Source: Thauera sp. 28
GTDB taxonomy: Bacteria; Pseudomonadota; Gammaproteobacteria; Burkholderiales; Rhodocyclaceae
Direction: 5' to 3'
Assembly: GCF_000310145.2 (NCBI RefSeq)
Contig: NZ_AMXA01000001.1
Coordinates: 186,001 to 250,000, forward strand
DNA length: 64,000 nt
Below, piece after piece: positions 18,177 to 28,909 of this stretch. The notes below the pieces were generated by a model. The model did no database searches. It was not told where the DNA came from and saw nothing but the letters and a program-made list of their open reading frames with translations. The translations under genes were made by a program, and so were the position numbers. Position 1 is the first letter of the stretch, and the number at the start of each line of letters is the position of its first letter.

Positions 18177-19337
18177 ATGGTCCCTTACTGGCGCCTGTCC
18201 GCCTACTATTTCTTCTACTTCGCCTTCGTCGGCGCGTTCTCGCCTTACTTCACGCTCTACCTGCAGTCGGTCAGCCTGTCGGCCACGGACATCGCCATCC
18301 TGATGTCGCTGACGCAGCTGATGCGGGTGCTGGCGCCGAACCTGTGGGGCTGGCTCGCCGAAAAGCTTGGCGCACGCGTTGCCATCGTGCGCCTGTCGGC
18401 GATCGCGGCACTGGCGGGGTTCGCTGGCTTCTTCCTCACCACCGAGTTCACCGGCCTGTTCGCGGCCATGGCGCTGATGGCCTTCTTCTGGAGCGCGGCG
18501 CTGCCGCTGGTGGAGGGCCTGACCTTCTCCCACCTCGGCACGGCTGCGCACCGCTATGGCAGCATCCGTGTGTGGGGATCGGTCGGCTTCATCGCAGCCG
18601 TGCTCGGGCTCGGCTACCTGCTCGACCATCTGCCGATCGATGCCGTGCTGTGGGTGACCGCAGCCATCCTCGCCGGCATCCTCGTGTGCGCTTTGGTGGT
18701 GCCGGAGGCTGCGCGCGCTCCCGAGCCGCGCGCGGCGGCCAGCATGGGCGAGACCCTGCGCCGGCCCGAGGTGCGTGCGCTGCTCGGCGCCTGTTTCCTG
18801 ATGTCCGCTGCGCACGGCGCGCTCTACGTGTTCTACTCGATCTTCCTGGTCGAGCATGGCTATGACACATCCCTGGTGGGCTGGATGTGGACGCTGGGTG
18901 TGCTTGCCGAGATTGTCGTCTTCATGCTGATGCCGCGTCTGGTGCGCTACGTCCGGCTGCGAACGATCCTGCTCTTTGCCTTTGCCTGTGCGGTGCTGCG
19001 CTTTGCGATGATCGGCTGGGGGGCGGACAGCCTCGCTCTGCTGGTACTCGCCCAGCTGTTGCACGGTGCCACCTTCGGCGCCTACCACGCGGCAGCGATC
19101 GCCGTGGTGAACCTCTGGTTCCCGGGACGGCTCCAATCGCGTGGGCAGGCCTTGTACGGCAGCATCTCCTTCGGTGCCGGCGGCATGCTCGGTGGCCTGC
19201 TGAGCGGTTACACCTGGGAAACGCTGGGTGCGGCCTGGACCTATACGATGGGCTCGGTGTTCGCGTTGGCTGGCCTGGTCTGGCTGCTGGCTGGCTGGCG
19301 GGTAGCTGCCGATGCGGACGAAGGACGAGCGGGTTGA
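18177..19337 (+). CDS. MFS permease, PPP/HcaT-like family
   Basis: Inner-membrane transporter of 386 aa with about 12 predicted membrane helices. The N-terminus (YWRLSAYYFFYFAFVGAFSPY) and the loop QLMRVLAPNLWGWLAEK resemble the phenylpropionate-permease (PPP) branch of the MFS, which includes HcaT. The substrate is unknown; the position just after aroC is not informative. It overlaps the upstream end of the M48 protease region, so the two may be co-transcribed. Confidence 0.8.
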   Translation: MVPYWRLSAYYFFYFAFVGAFSPYFTLYLQSVSLSATDIAILMSLTQLMRVLAPNLWGWLAEKLGARVAIVRLSAIAALAGFAGFFLTTEFTGLFAAMALMAFFWSAALPLVEGLTFSHLGTAAHRYGSIRVWGSVGFIAAVLGLGYLLDHLPIDAVLWVTAAILAGILVCALVVPEAARAPEPRAAASMGETLRRPEVRALLGACFLMSAAHGALYVFYSIFLVEHGYDTSLVGWMWTLGVLAEIVVFMLMPRLVRYVRLRTILLFAFACAVLRFAMIGWGADSLALLVLAQLLHGATFGAYHAAAIAVVNLWFPGRLQSRGQALYGSISFGAGGMLGGLLSGYTWETLGAAWTYTMGSVFALAGLVWLLAGWRVAADADEGRAG

Positions 19338-19350
19338 GGAGCTTGGAACG

Positions 19351-20166
19351 ATGAAGGGACTTGTGAGGGGCGTTTTGCCCGTGGTCATCGTGGCGACGAT
19401 GACGGTTGCGTGTCAGACGGTGCAAACCACGGGCGGCGGCGCCGTGGGTGTGCAACGCTCGCAAATGATGATGGTGTCCGCCAAGGAGGTCGAGCAGGCT
19501 TCGCGGCAGCAGTACCAGCAGATGCTTGCCGAGGCGAGGCAGAAGAATGCGCTCAATCGTGATCCGGCCATGGTCCAGCGCGTGCGCACCATCGTCGCAC
19601 GACTGACTGCGCAGACGGGCGTATTCCGCGCCGATGCGCCGGCGTGGCAGTGGGAGGTGAATGTGTTCTCCTCCAACGAGCTCAACGCCTGGTGCATGGC
19701 GGGCGGCAAGATGGCCATCTACACCGGTTTGATCGAGCGCTTGAGGCTGACTGATGACGAGATCGCCGCCGTGATGGGGCACGAGATCGCGCATGCGCTG
19801 CGCGAGCATTCCCGCGAGCAGGTGTCGAAATCGATGGCCACCGGGCTGGGGGTCTCAGTGGCTGGTGCCCTGCTTGGCGTCGGCCAGGTTGGGCAGGATC
19901 TGATGAGCACGGTGGCAAAAGTGACCTTCGAGCTCCCCAACTCGCGCGAGCATGAGATCGAGGCCGACCGAATCGGCGTCGAGCTTGCCGCGCGCGCGGG
20001 CTACGACCCGCGTGCCGCGGTGAGCTTGTGGAACAAGATGTCGACCCAGTCGGCTGGGGCACCGCCGCAGTGGTTGTCGACCCACCCCTCGCACGCCAGT
20101 CGCCAGCGCGACCTGGCTGAGTACGCCGCCCGCGTCATGCCGCTGTACCAGGCTGCGCGGCGCTGA
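19351..20166 (+). CDS. M48 family lipoprotein metalloprotease
   Basis: Zn-dependent peptidase of 271 aa. The N-terminus is a lipoprotein signal with Cys in MTVACQ, so it is probably anchored to a membrane facing the periplasm. The zinc motif HEIAHALREH and the downstream Glu in SREHEIEADRIGVELAA are present. It resembles the LoiP/YcaL outer-membrane quality-control proteases. The start at 19351 is chosen for GAGGAG upstream and a standard signal peptide; a longer in-frame start at 19312 overlaps the MFS gene. Confidence 0.87.
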   Translation: MKGLVRGVLPVVIVATMTVACQTVQTTGGGAVGVQRSQMMMVSAKEVEQASRQQYQQMLAEARQKNALNRDPAMVQRVRTIVARLTAQTGVFRADAPAWQWEVNVFSSNELNAWCMAGGKMAIYTGLIERLRLTDDEIAAVMGHEIAHALREHSREQVSKSMATGLGVSVAGALLGVGQVGQDLMSTVAKVTFELPNSREHEIEADRIGVELAARAGYDPRAAVSLWNKMSTQSAGAPPQWLSTHPSHASRQRDLAEYAARVMPLYQAARR

Positions 20167-20251
20167 GCCCGATGGCGCTGAGTCGGGCGGCTGTTCAGTT
20201 TCGCAGCCTTTGTGAAATAATCGATATTTTTCTTGACGCGGAATCCCCGGG

Positions 20252-21661
20252 ATGCAAGCTCAAACCTTGTACGAAAAGCTCTGGTCCAGTCACGTCGTCC
20301 ATCAGGAGGCTGACGGTACGGCGCTGATCTACATCGATCGCCACCTTGTCCATGAGGTGACTAGCCCGCAGGCTTTCGAAGGCCTCAAGCTGGCCGGGCG
20401 CACGCCATGGCGGATCAGCTCGATCGTGGCCACGGCGGACCACAACACGCCGACCGACCATTGGGATCTGGGCATCCAGGATCCGGTGTCGCGCCAGCAG
20501 GTCGAGACGCTCGATGCCAACATTCGCGAGGTGGGCTCGCTTGCCTACTTCCCATTCAAGGACGAGCGCCAGGGCATCGTGCACGTGATCGGGCCCGAGA
20601 ACGGCGCTACGCTGCCTGGCATGACCGTGGTGTGCGGCGACTCGCACACCTCCACGCATGGCGCTTTCGGCTGTCTGGCGCACGGCATCGGCACCTCCGA
20701 GGTCGAGCATGTCATGGCCACCCAATGCCTGCTGCAGAAGAAGTCGAAGACCATGCTGGTCAGGGTCGACGGCCAACTTGGCGCCGGTGTCACGGCCAAG
20801 GACGTGGTGCTCGCCATCATCGGCAAGATCGGCACGGCCGGTGGCACCGGCTACGCGATGGAGTTCGGCGGCAGTGCGATTCGTGCTTTGTCGATGGAAG
20901 GCCGCATGACGATCTGCAACATGGCGATCGAGGCGGGCGCGCGCGCCGGCATGGTCGGCGTGGACGAAACCACCATCGACTACCTCAAGGACCGTCCGTT
21001 CTCGCCCAAGGGCGAGGCCTGGGACAAGGCGGTCGATTACTGGCGCAGTCTGCACAGCGACGAGGGCGCGGAGTTCGACAAGGTCGTCGAGCTCAAGGCC
21101 GAGGACATCCTGCCGCAGGTGACCTGGGGTACCTCGCCCGAGATGGTCACCACAGTCGATGGCTGCGTGCCGGATCCCGCTGCGGTTGCAGACCCCGTAC
21201 GCCGCGAGGGTGTCGAGCGCGCGCTCAAGTACATGGGGCTGGAGGCCAACACCCCGATCACCGAGATCAAGGTCGACCAGGTCTTCATCGGCTCTTGCAC
21301 CAATTCGCGCATCGAGGATCTGCGCGAGGCCGCTGCGGTTGCCAAGGGGCGCACGAAGGCCGCCAACGTCAAGCGCGTGCTGGTGGTGCCGGGCTCCGGT
21401 CTGGTCAAGCGTCAGGCCGAAGCCGAGGGTTTGCACGAGGTCTTCCTCGCCGCTGGTTTCGAGTGGCGCGAGCCGGGCTGTTCGATGTGCCTGGCGATGA
21501 ACGCCGACCGCCTCGAGCCGGGCGAGCGTTGTGCCTCGACCTCGAACCGTAACTTCGAGGGCCGCCAGGGCGCAGGCGGGCGCACCCATCTCGTGAGCCC
21601 GGCCATGGCCGCTGCCGCCGCGGTGACCGGCCACTTCACCGACGTGCGCACGCTCGCCTGA
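20252..21661 (+). CDS. leuC: isopropylmalate isomerase, large subunit
   Basis: [4Fe-4S] aconitase-family subunit that, with LeuD, isomerises 2- to 3-isopropylmalate in leucine synthesis. 469 aa. The cluster Cys are in [10 protein letters not shown] and [10 protein letters not shown]; the active-site [15 protein letters not shown] motif is present. It starts the leuC-(small lipoprotein)-leuD-leuB-asd run. No leader peptide rich in Leu codons was seen upstream. Confidence 0.97.
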   Translation: MQAQTLYEKLWSSHVVHQEADGTALIYIDRHLVHEVTSPQAFEGLKLAGRTPWRISSIVATADHNTPTDHWDLGIQDPVSRQQVETLDANIREVGSLAYFPFKDERQGIVHVIGPENGATLPGMTVVCGDSHTSTHGAFGCLAHGIGTSEVEHVMATQCLLQKKSKTMLVRVDGQLGAGVTAKDVVLAIIGKIGTAGGTGYAMEFGGSAIRALSMEGRMTICNMAIEAGARAGMVGVDETTIDYLKDRPFSPKGEAWDKAVDYWRSLHSDEGAEFDKVVELKAEDILPQVTWGTSPEMVTTVDGCVPDPAAVADPVRREGVERALKYMGLEANTPITEIKVDQVFIGSCTNSRIEDLREAAAVAKGRTKAANVKRVLVVPGSGLVKRQAEAEGLHEVFLAAGFEWREPGCSMCLAMNADRLEPGERCASTSNRNFEGRQGAGGRTHLVSPAMAAAAAVTGHFTDVRTLA

Positions 21662-21688
21662 GCGCGCGCTTCCCGAGGAGCGTTTCCG

Positions 21689-21820
21689 ATGAAGAGAACC
21701 ATCGCAAGCCTCTGCGCCGCCGTGTTCGCCGTGCTTGCGCTCGGCGCCTGCAACACCGTGCAGGGCATCGGCAAGGACATCGAAAAGGGTGGCGAGGCCA
21801 TCCAGAGGGCAGTCAAATAA
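21689..21820 (+). CDS. small entericidin A/B-like lipoprotein
   Basis: A 43-aa lipoprotein beginning [20 protein letters not shown] and then [19 protein letters not shown]. The lipobox LGAC and the CNTVxGxGxDIxxGGxAIxxA pattern are those of the entericidin EcnA/EcnB family. It lies between leuC and leuD; its stop TAA overlaps the ATG of leuD by one base, so it is translationally coupled to the leucine operon. CGAGGAG gives a ribosome site. Its role there is unknown; E. coli entericidins are stress-induced bacteriolytic/antidote lipoproteins. Confidence 0.88.
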   Translation: MKRTIASLCAAVFAVLALGACNTVQGIGKDIEKGGEAIQRAVK

Positions 21821-22458
21821 TGAAGCCGTTTACCACGCTCGACGGTCTGGTTGCGCCGCTCGACCGCGCCAACGTCGACACCGACGCGATCATCCCCAAG
21901 CAGTTCCTGAAGTCGATCAAGCGCAGCGGCTTCGGCCCCAACGCTTTCGACGAGTGGCGCTATCTCGATGTCGGCCAGCCCGGCCAGGACAACAGCAAGC
22001 GCCCGCTCAACCCCGACTTCGTGCTCAACCAGGCGCGTTACACGGGCGCGCAGATCCTGCTCACGCGCGACAATTTCGGTTGCGGCAGTTCGCGCGAGCA
22101 CGCCCCCTGGGCGCTCGAGGACTATGGCTTCCGCGTCCTGATCGGGCCGAGCTTCGCGGACATCTTCTTCAACAACAGCTTCAAGAACGGCCTGCTGCCG
22201 ATCAAACTCGACGCCGCCGAGGTCGACGAGCTGTTCCGCCAGTGCGAGGCCGCTGAAGGGTATCGTCTTCGTGTCGATCTGGCCGCCCAGACGATCACCC
22301 GCCCGGATGGCAAGTCGATCGCCTTCGACATCGACCCCTTCCGCAAGGAATGCCTGCTCAACGGCTGGGACGACATCGGTCTGACCCTGCGTCATGCCGA
22401 CAAGATCCGCGCCTTCGAAGACAAGCGCCGTACCGAACATCCCTATTACTTTGCCTGA
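21820..22458 (+). CDS. leuD: isopropylmalate isomerase, small subunit
   Basis: Swivelling-domain subunit of isopropylmalate isomerase, 212 aa, partner of LeuC. The [16 protein letters not shown] motif is diagnostic. The ATG shares a base with the stop of the preceding small lipoprotein gene, so the three genes are tightly packed. Confidence 0.97.
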   Translation: MKPFTTLDGLVAPLDRANVDTDAIIPKQFLKSIKRSGFGPNAFDEWRYLDVGQPGQDNSKRPLNPDFVLNQARYTGAQILLTRDNFGCGSSREHAPWALEDYGFRVLIGPSFADIFFNNSFKNGLLPIKLDAAEVDELFRQCEAAEGYRLRVDLAAQTITRPDGKSIAFDIDPFRKECLLNGWDDIGLTLRHADKIRAFEDKRRTEHPYYFA

Positions 22459-22509
22459 GCGTGCGGCTTCGAAGCTGCAGCGCTTAGTGAAACCAAGGAA
22501 AACACTTCG

Positions 22510-23574
22510 ATGAAGATTTGCGTGCTGCCGGGTGACGGCATCGGTCCCGAAATCATGGCGCAGGCCGTGCGCGTGCTGAAGGCGCTCGACCTCAAGATGG
22601 AGATGGAAGAGGCGCTGATCGGCGGTTGCGCGGTCGATGCCACCGCAAACCCCTATCCGGAAGCCACGCAAAAGCTCGCGCGCGCGGCCGATGCGCTGCT
22701 GCTCGGCGCAGTCGGTGGTCCGAAGTGGGATACGCTGCCGCGCGACCAGCGCCCGGAGCGCGGCCTGCTGGGCATCCGCAAGGACCTCGGGCTGTTCGCC
22801 AACCTGCGCCCGGCGATTCTGTACCCCGAACTCGCCAATGCCTCCTCGCTCAAGCCCGAGATCGTTGCTGGCTTGGACATCCTGATCGTACGCGAGCTGA
22901 CGGGCGACATCTACTTCGGCCAGCCGCGCGGCATCGAGGTGCGCGAGGTCGAGGGCACGCAGCAGCGCGTGGGCTGGAACACCATGATCTATGCCGAGTA
23001 CGAGATCCGCCGCATCCTCAAGGTGGCCTTCGAGGCGGCGCAGAAGCGTGGCAAGCGCCTGTGCTCTGTCGACAAGATGAATGTGCTCGAGACGACACAG
23101 CTGTGGCGCGATATCGCCGAGGAGCTCGCCAAGGACTACCCGGACGTCGAGCTCAGCCACATGCTGGTCGACAACGCTGCCATGCAGCTCGTGCGTGCGC
23201 CCAAGCAATTCGACGTGATGGTCACCGGCAACATGTTCGGCGACATCCTGTCGGATGAAGCCTCGATGCTCACCGGCTCGATCGGCATGCTGCCCTCCGC
23301 CTCGCTCGACGCCAACAACAAGGGCCTGTACGAACCCTCGCACGGTTCCGCGCCGGATATCGCCGGCAAGGACCTTGCCAACCCGCTCGCCACCATCCTG
23401 TCGGCGGCGATGATGCTGCGCTATACCTTCAATCAGGAGGAGTCTGCCCGGCGAGTCGAGAGTGCGGTCAAGAAGGTGCTCGCCCAAGGTTATCGTACCG
23501 GCGACATCCATGAACCGGGTACGAAGCGGGTCGGCACGCGCGAGATGGGCGACGCGGTGCTCGCTGCGCTGTAA
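22510..23574 (+). CDS. leuB: 3-isopropylmalate dehydrogenase
   Basis: NAD-dependent oxidative decarboxylation of 3-isopropylmalate to 2-oxoisocaproate. 354 aa. The N-terminus [14 protein letters not shown], the substrate-binding [11 protein letters not shown] and the metal-site motif [14 protein letters not shown] are present. It follows leuD by 51 bp in the same operon. Confidence 0.97.
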   Translation: MKICVLPGDGIGPEIMAQAVRVLKALDLKMEMEEALIGGCAVDATANPYPEATQKLARAADALLLGAVGGPKWDTLPRDQRPERGLLGIRKDLGLFANLRPAILYPELANASSLKPEIVAGLDILIVRELTGDIYFGQPRGIEVREVEGTQQRVGWNTMIYAEYEIRRILKVAFEAAQKRGKRLCSVDKMNVLETTQLWRDIAEELAKDYPDVELSHMLVDNAAMQLVRAPKQFDVMVTGNMFGDILSDEASMLTGSIGMLPSASLDANNKGLYEPSHGSAPDIAGKDLANPLATILSAAMMLRYTFNQEESARRVESAVKKVLAQGYRTGDIHEPGTKRVGTREMGDAVLAAL

Positions 23575-23627
23575 GCTGTTGCTTCGCGGTTGGATTTCAG
23601 AAAACGTCTTAGCTGAGAGTGATGAAC

Positions 23628-24761
23628 ATGAATCGAGTTGGTCTGGTTGGCTGGCGCGGCATGGTGGGTTCCGTGCTGATGCAGCGCATGGTGGAAGAGG
23701 GCGACTTCGCCTTCATCGAGCCGGTTTATTTCTCCACCTCCAACGCTGGCGGCAAGGCGCCGTCCTTCGGCGGCAAGGAGGCGGCTGCGCCGCTGCAGGA
23801 CGCGACCGACATCGACGCGCTCAAGGCCTGCGACATCGTGATCACCTGCCAGGGCGGCGATTACACCAAGGACGTTTTCCCCAGGCTGCGCGCCACGGGC
23901 TGGAATGGCCACTGGATCGATGCGGCCTCCGCGCTGCGCATGAATGACGACGCGGTGATCATTCTCGACCCGGTCAACCGCAACGTCATCGATGCTGCAC
24001 TTGCCAAGGGCGGGCGCAACTGGATCGGCGGCAACTGCACCGTATCGTTGATGCTGATGGGCCTGGGCGGCCTGTTCAAGCATGGTCTGGTGGAGTGGAT
24101 CTCGGCGATGACCTACCAGGCGGCCTCGGGTGCCGGCGCGCAGAACATGCGCGAACTCATCAGCCAGATGGGCACCATTCATGACTCGGTCAAGGATCTG
24201 CTCGCCGATCCGGCCTCGGCCATCCTCGAGATCGACCGCAAGGTCGCCGAGACCATGCGCTCGGACGCTTTCCCCAAGAAGAACTTCCGCAATACCCCGC
24301 TCGCCGGTAGCCTGATCCCCTGGATCGATGTACCGGTCGAGCATGGCCAGAGCAAGGAAGAGTGGAAGGGCGGCGCCGAGTGCAACAAGATCCTGGGCAA
24401 TCCGGCCTTCCGCAGCCCGGGCTCGATCCCGATCGACGGCCTGTGCGTGCGCATCGGCGCGATGCGCTGCCATTCGCAGGCACTGACCATCAAGCTCAAG
24501 AAGGACGTGCCGCTCGACGAGATTACCGACATCATCGCGGGTGCCAACCCGTGGGTGAAGGTGGTGCCCAACGATCGCGAGACCACCGAGCGCGAGCTCA
24601 CCCCGACCGCCGTCACCGGTACGCTGGGCATTCCGGTCGGCCGCCTGCACAAGATGGCGATGGGGCCCGAGTACCTTGGCGCCTTCACTGTTGGCGACCA
24701 GTTGCTGTGGGGCGCGGCAGAGCCGCTGCGCCGCATGCTGCGCATCCTGCTCGAGCGTTAA
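23628..24761 (+). CDS. asd: aspartate-semialdehyde dehydrogenase
   Basis: NADPH-dependent reduction of aspartyl phosphate to aspartate semialdehyde, feeding Lys, Thr, Met and diaminopimelate. 377 aa from ATG 23628 ([20 protein letters not shown]); in-frame starts at 23619 and 23622 are also possible. The catalytic Cys is in [10 protein letters not shown] and the substrate His in [11 protein letters not shown]. This is the Gram-negative type with the long central insert. The leuB-asd neighbourhood is typical of beta- and gammaproteobacteria. A terminator follows. Confidence 0.96.
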   Translation: MNRVGLVGWRGMVGSVLMQRMVEEGDFAFIEPVYFSTSNAGGKAPSFGGKEAAAPLQDATDIDALKACDIVITCQGGDYTKDVFPRLRATGWNGHWIDAASALRMNDDAVIILDPVNRNVIDAALAKGGRNWIGGNCTVSLMLMGLGGLFKHGLVEWISAMTYQAASGAGAQNMRELISQMGTIHDSVKDLLADPASAILEIDRKVAETMRSDAFPKKNFRNTPLAGSLIPWIDVPVEHGQSKEEWKGGAECNKILGNPAFRSPGSIPIDGLCVRIGAMRCHSQALTIKLKKDVPLDEITDIIAGANPWVKVVPNDRETTERELTPTAVTGTLGIPVGRLHKMAMGPEYLGAFTVGDQLLWGAAEPLRRMLRILLER

Positions 24762-24785
24762 GATTTGCTCGTCAGTGACGTTAAG

Positions 24786-24809
24786 AAAGGGGGCGCTTGC
24801 CCCCTTTTT
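24786..24809 (+). terminator. Rho-independent terminator after asd
   Basis: A perfect 9-bp stem AAAGGGGGC / GCCCCCTTT with a GCTT loop runs into five T. It ends the leu-asd unit before fimV. Confidence 0.93.
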
Positions 24810-24960
24810 GTTTGTGAGGGGGCGCGGGAATGAGGTATTCGGTCACGTCTGTTTCGTCGAAGTGCGGCCCCGGCATGCGGGAAGTCGCGGAAAATGCTAA
24901 ATTCCTAGGCAATTCCATGGCGCTATTGACCGTCGACTTCAGCTTCGGGGGAAACGCGGT

Positions 24961-27900
24961 TTGAAACACACTATGACAAAGTCGCTCAGGGCGTCCCTGA
25001 TTGCCCTCTCGATCGCAGCCATGCCGTTTGCCGCCCAGGCTGCGGGGCTTGGGCAAATCAACGTGTACAGCGGCCTAGGGCAGCCGCTACGGGCTGAGAT
25101 CCAGGTCAGCGCGACTGCAGAGGAGTTGCAGACCCTCAATGCACGTATCGCTTCAGCCGATGCGTTCCGCCAGGCCAATCTGACCTATGGCAGTGCGGTG
25201 AGCGCGATTCGTGTCAGTGTCGATACGCGGGGCGGGCGGCCGGTGCTGCGACTGACCAGTGATCGGCCGGTCAACGACCCATTCGTGGATCTGCTGGTCG
25301 AGCTCGACTGGGGGGGGCGGGCGGCTCGTACGCGAGTACACCTTCCTGCTCGATCCGGTCGATATCGCTGCGCCGCGCCCGTTGGCGGCGAGCGTGGACA
25401 CGCCGGCAGCAGCGCCGGTGCCGCGCCCGCAAGCAGCCCCAGCACCTGCTCAAAGGGCGGCTGCGGTACGCGCGCCTTCCGGTACCTATACCGTGCGCCG
25501 CGGCGACACGATGCACCGTATCGCGACCGCTCACGCCCAGCCGGGATCGACGCTGGACCAGATGCTCGTTGCCTTGCTGCGTGCCAATCCCCAGGCCTTC
25601 GATGACGGTAACATCAACCGCCTGCGCAGCGGTGCCGTGCTGACCCTGCCGGGGGCGGATGCGGTGCGTGCGATCGACGCTGCCGAGGCAAGGCGCGAGA
25701 TCCGTGCCCAGTCCGCCGATTTCGAGGCCTACCGGCGCGGACTTGCGCGCTCGGCCGCCCAGCAGGCGCCCGTGACGGCTCGTACCGAACAAGAGAGCGT
25801 GGGCCGGATCACGCCGCGCGTGGAGGAGGCCGCCCGGGTCGAGCAGGCTGGCGACCAGGTGCGTGTGTCGCGGACGCAGACCGGTGGTGGAGACAGTGAC
25901 GCCCAGGCCCGCCTGTCTGCGCTCGAGGAAGAGCTCGGGTCTCGCGAGCGTGCGCTGGAAGAGGCAAATCAGCGGCTGGCGCAACTGGAGAAGAGTATTC
26001 GCGATCTGCAGCAGCTGCTCGAACTGCAGAGCGGTACGATGGGGCAGCTGCAGCAGCAGGCCGAGGCTGCGCCCGCGGCCGAGTCGGCGACTGCGCCGGG
26101 TGCCGTCACCGAGACCTTGCCGGCAACCGTCCAGGACGAAGCCGAGGCGAAGGGCGAGACTGCGCCTGTGAGCGACGAGGAAGGGGCTGCGCCCGCCGAG
26201 CCGGTGGCGCAGGAGGCGGCACCCGCACCCGCGCCTGCACCCGCAGCCGCACCCGCAGCCGTCTCGGACCAGCCCGACCAGGCGCCGGTCTCCGCGCCGG
26301 CCGCAGCCGAACGCCCCGCACCCGCCGTCGCGCCGGCAGCGCCTGCGCCGCAGCCTAGTCTTGTCGACAGCCTGATGGCTGATCCCGCGGTGCTCGCAGG
26401 GGGTGGTGGCGTACTCGCACTGTTGCTGGCGCTGCTCGGCTTGAAGCTTCGTCAGCGACGCAAGGAGGCGGAAATCCAGGCTGCTTCCTCGGCGCTCGAC
26501 GCCGATGCCCTGGGTGGCAACAGCCAGGCCGTCTTCGGTAGCGGCGGGCAGAGCGTGGATACGGGTGCCACGAGCATCATGCACACGGATTTCAGCCAAT
26601 CCGGACTATCCGCGATCGACGCCGACGAGGGGGTCGATCCAGTGGCGGAGGCTGACGTCTACATGGCCTACGGTCGCGATGCTCAGGCGGAGGAGATTCT
26701 GCTTGACGCGCTCAAGGCCGATCCGGCTCGCACGGCGATTCATCTCAAGCTGTTGGAGATCTACGCGCAGCGACGCAGCGCGCGCCAGTTCGAGACCGTG
26801 GCGACCGAGCTGTACGCGCAGAGCGCTGGCAACGGCCGCGATTGGGAGAAGGCCGCGGCGATGGGGCGCAAGCTCGATCCCGATAATCCGCTTTACGCTG
26901 CCGCAGCGGCACCGGCAGCAGCGTCGGCACCTGCACCTGCGACGGCGCTGGATGATGCGCCTACTCAGCAGGGCGGTGCGCGCGTCCCGGTCGATCAGGG
27001 TGTCGCGCTGGCAGCAGCCGGAGCGGCTCTGGCGACGGCTGCGGTCAAGGCAGAAGAGGTACCGTCTGCCGCTGCTGGCGATCAGCAGGAGCAGGCCGCG
27101 CAGGAGTTGTCCGCGCTCGATTTCACCATCTCGTCTCCAGTTGAGCCCAGTCAGTCCCAGCTGCGCGACACCTGGACGGTTCCGGGCGACTTGAGTCGTC
27201 TCACCAACGCCGAAGGTGAGCTGCCCGACACCCTGCCGCCGCAAGCCTCCGTCGAGGAGGATCAGGCCGCGCTCCAGATCGACGATGAGGTGATCGATTT
27301 CGAACTCGATCTTGACGAGGTGCAGGACGTCGCTTCGCTCGATCTGGCGGTGTCCGGTGAGCCTGCGGCGGAGGCTGCGGCGGTCGAGGCTCGCCAGGAG
27401 GAGGACGGTGGGCTGGTGTTCGACTTGGACATCGGCGATTTTGAAGTGCCTGCAGCGGCAGCCGAGCCGCCCGCTGGTGCTGCTGAGGCGCTTGAGGTGG
27501 AGGAGGCGCCCGAGCTTGGCGATCTCCCCGAGCCGACTGCCAGCGATGCCACTGCGACCCAGTTCGAGAGCACCGATGGCTTGGTCAGCGGGCTCGAGTT
27601 CGAGTTGCCTGACATGGAGTCCGAGCCGCCCGCATCCGGCTTGCTTGACCTGAACGCCACCGTCGTCGCTTCTAGCCTCCCGGCATCCGGTGACGGCGAT
27701 GAGGCGTTCCCGGCCGATGCCGAGGGTGTCTCGAGTGTCGAGGGGCGCGAGGTGCAGGGCGACGAGCGCATCGTCGATCTCGAGAAGACGAGTTTCGACA
27801 GCAGCCTGCTCGAGTTCGACTTCGATATCGATACGCCTTCTGCAACCGATATCCCGGCAACCATGGGGCCAGCTGGGCTGGACCTGACCTCGATCGACCT

Positions 27901-28204
27901 CGATCTGGAGAATTTCGACGATCAGGGTGTGCCGGAGATGACAGCGGTACCTTTCGAGGCAGAATCCACCGACATCGGCCAACCGCGCCCGCAGGCGGTC
28001 GATGACGAACCGCTGCCCGAGGTCGTCGAGGCGGCGGCTGATGAAGCCGACAACGAGGAGGCCGAGACCAAGCTTGAGCTCGCGCGTGCCTACGAAGAGA
28101 TGGGCGACAACGAAGGCGCGCTCGAACTGCTCCAGGAGGTGCTCGGCGAGGGGTCGTCCAGGCAACAGCGGACGGCGCAGGAGATGATCGCCCGCCTCGG
28201 CTGA
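24961..28204 (+). CDS. fimV: FimV-like peptidoglycan-binding polarity protein, frameshifted
   Basis: Large inner-membrane protein that organises polar type IV pilus/secretion machinery. Order: signal peptide (ending PFAAQAA), N-terminal FimV domain (GLGQINVYSGLGQPLRAEI), LysM domain (about 25481-25650), coiled coil (25914-26030), Pro/Ala-rich linker, one membrane helix (about 26390-26450), acidic cytoplasmic region and the C-terminal FimV domain (LARAYEEMGDNEGALELL). The N-terminal frame breaks at a run of eight G (25310-25317) and would stop at 25603-25605; the rest continues in the +2 frame. Seven G would restore WGGGRLVREY. Start is TTG 24961 or ATG 24973. Sequencing error, phase variation or inactivation cannot be separated here. 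Confidence 0.88.
25310..25317 (+). repeat. G8 homopolymer at the fimV frameshift
   Basis: Eight consecutive G inside codons for the conserved WGGG stretch of the N-terminal FimV domain. One G fewer joins the two reading frames exactly at the point where the protein family continues. Confidence 0.9.
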
Positions 28205-28264
28205 GGCTGGCCATGTCACGGGCCGCTGCGGGCCAGCCTGCAGCGGCCCGGTTCGTTCACGAAG

Positions 28265-28909
28265 ATGCATTCAGGCCTGATCCTTCTTCTCTGGCTGGCC
28301 GCGGTTGCTTCGGTGCAGTTGTTGCCGATATCCGCGCTCGGCGTTGCCGTCCTTGCCTGTGCGTGCGCCGCACTGCTGTGGGCGCGCGTGCGTGCATGGA
28401 GGCTGGTGCGGCGTGTCCGCATCCTGCTCCTCGCCATCGTGGTCCTGTTTGCCTGGTTCACCCCAGGGGAGGCCTTGTGGGTCGACTGGCCGAGACTGGG
28501 GCCCAGCCGTGAAGGGACGATGCTCGCCTTGCTTCATGCGGGGCGCCTGCTCGCAGTCGTGTGTGCGGTCGCGTTGCTGCTCGAGCGGTTGCCGATCGAG
28601 CGCCTGGTCAGTGGCCTGCATGCGCTTGCCTCGCCCCTGCGTGTGCTCGGCGTGCCGCCTGAGCGGCTCGCCTTGCGGCTGCTGCTCGTCCTGCGCCTGG
28701 TCGAGGCGAGTCCGCGCGGCACTCAGCACGGTGACTGGAGGCACTGGCTGGAAGACGAGTGCGAGCGTGGGCGAGCGGATACGACTGGGCGTGACGAGGG
28801 CGGAGGCGACGGCGAATCGGTGCGTATCCTCCGAGAACGCCTGGGGTTGGTCGATGGCTTGGTTGCGATCGCTGTGTTCGCGGCGCTGATCTGGTGGAGT
28901 GTGGCATGA
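28265..28909 (+). CDS. membrane protein, weakly CbiQ/EcfT-like
   Basis: 214 aa. The N-terminal 70 residues contain two to three hydrophobic helices (GLILLLWLAAVASVQLLPIS; ILLLAIVVLFAWF), and another helix lies at the C-terminus. The central part (GRLLAVVCAVALLLERLP, then RLALRLLLVLRLVEA) resembles the transmembrane T component of ECF transporters, but no ATPase or S-component gene is nearby. It lies between fimV and truA, overlapping truA by four bases (ATGA), so it is translationally coupled to it. Function unknown; the ECF assignment is tentative. Confidence 0.6.
   Translation: MHSGLILLLWLAAVASVQLLPISALGVAVLACACAALLWARVRAWRLVRRVRILLLAIVVLFAWFTPGEALWVDWPRLGPSREGTMLALLHAGRLLAVVCAVALLLERLPIERLVSGLHALASPLRVLGVPPERLALRLLLVLRLVEASPRGTQHGDWRHWLEDECERGRADTTGRDEGGGDGESVRILRERLGLVDGLVAIAVFAALIWWSVA

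Noticed and set aside
25960-26360. Ala/Pro-rich repeats in fimV that look like a tandem DNA array
   Set aside because: Irregular low-complexity linker within the FimV coding frame; no fixed repeat unit.
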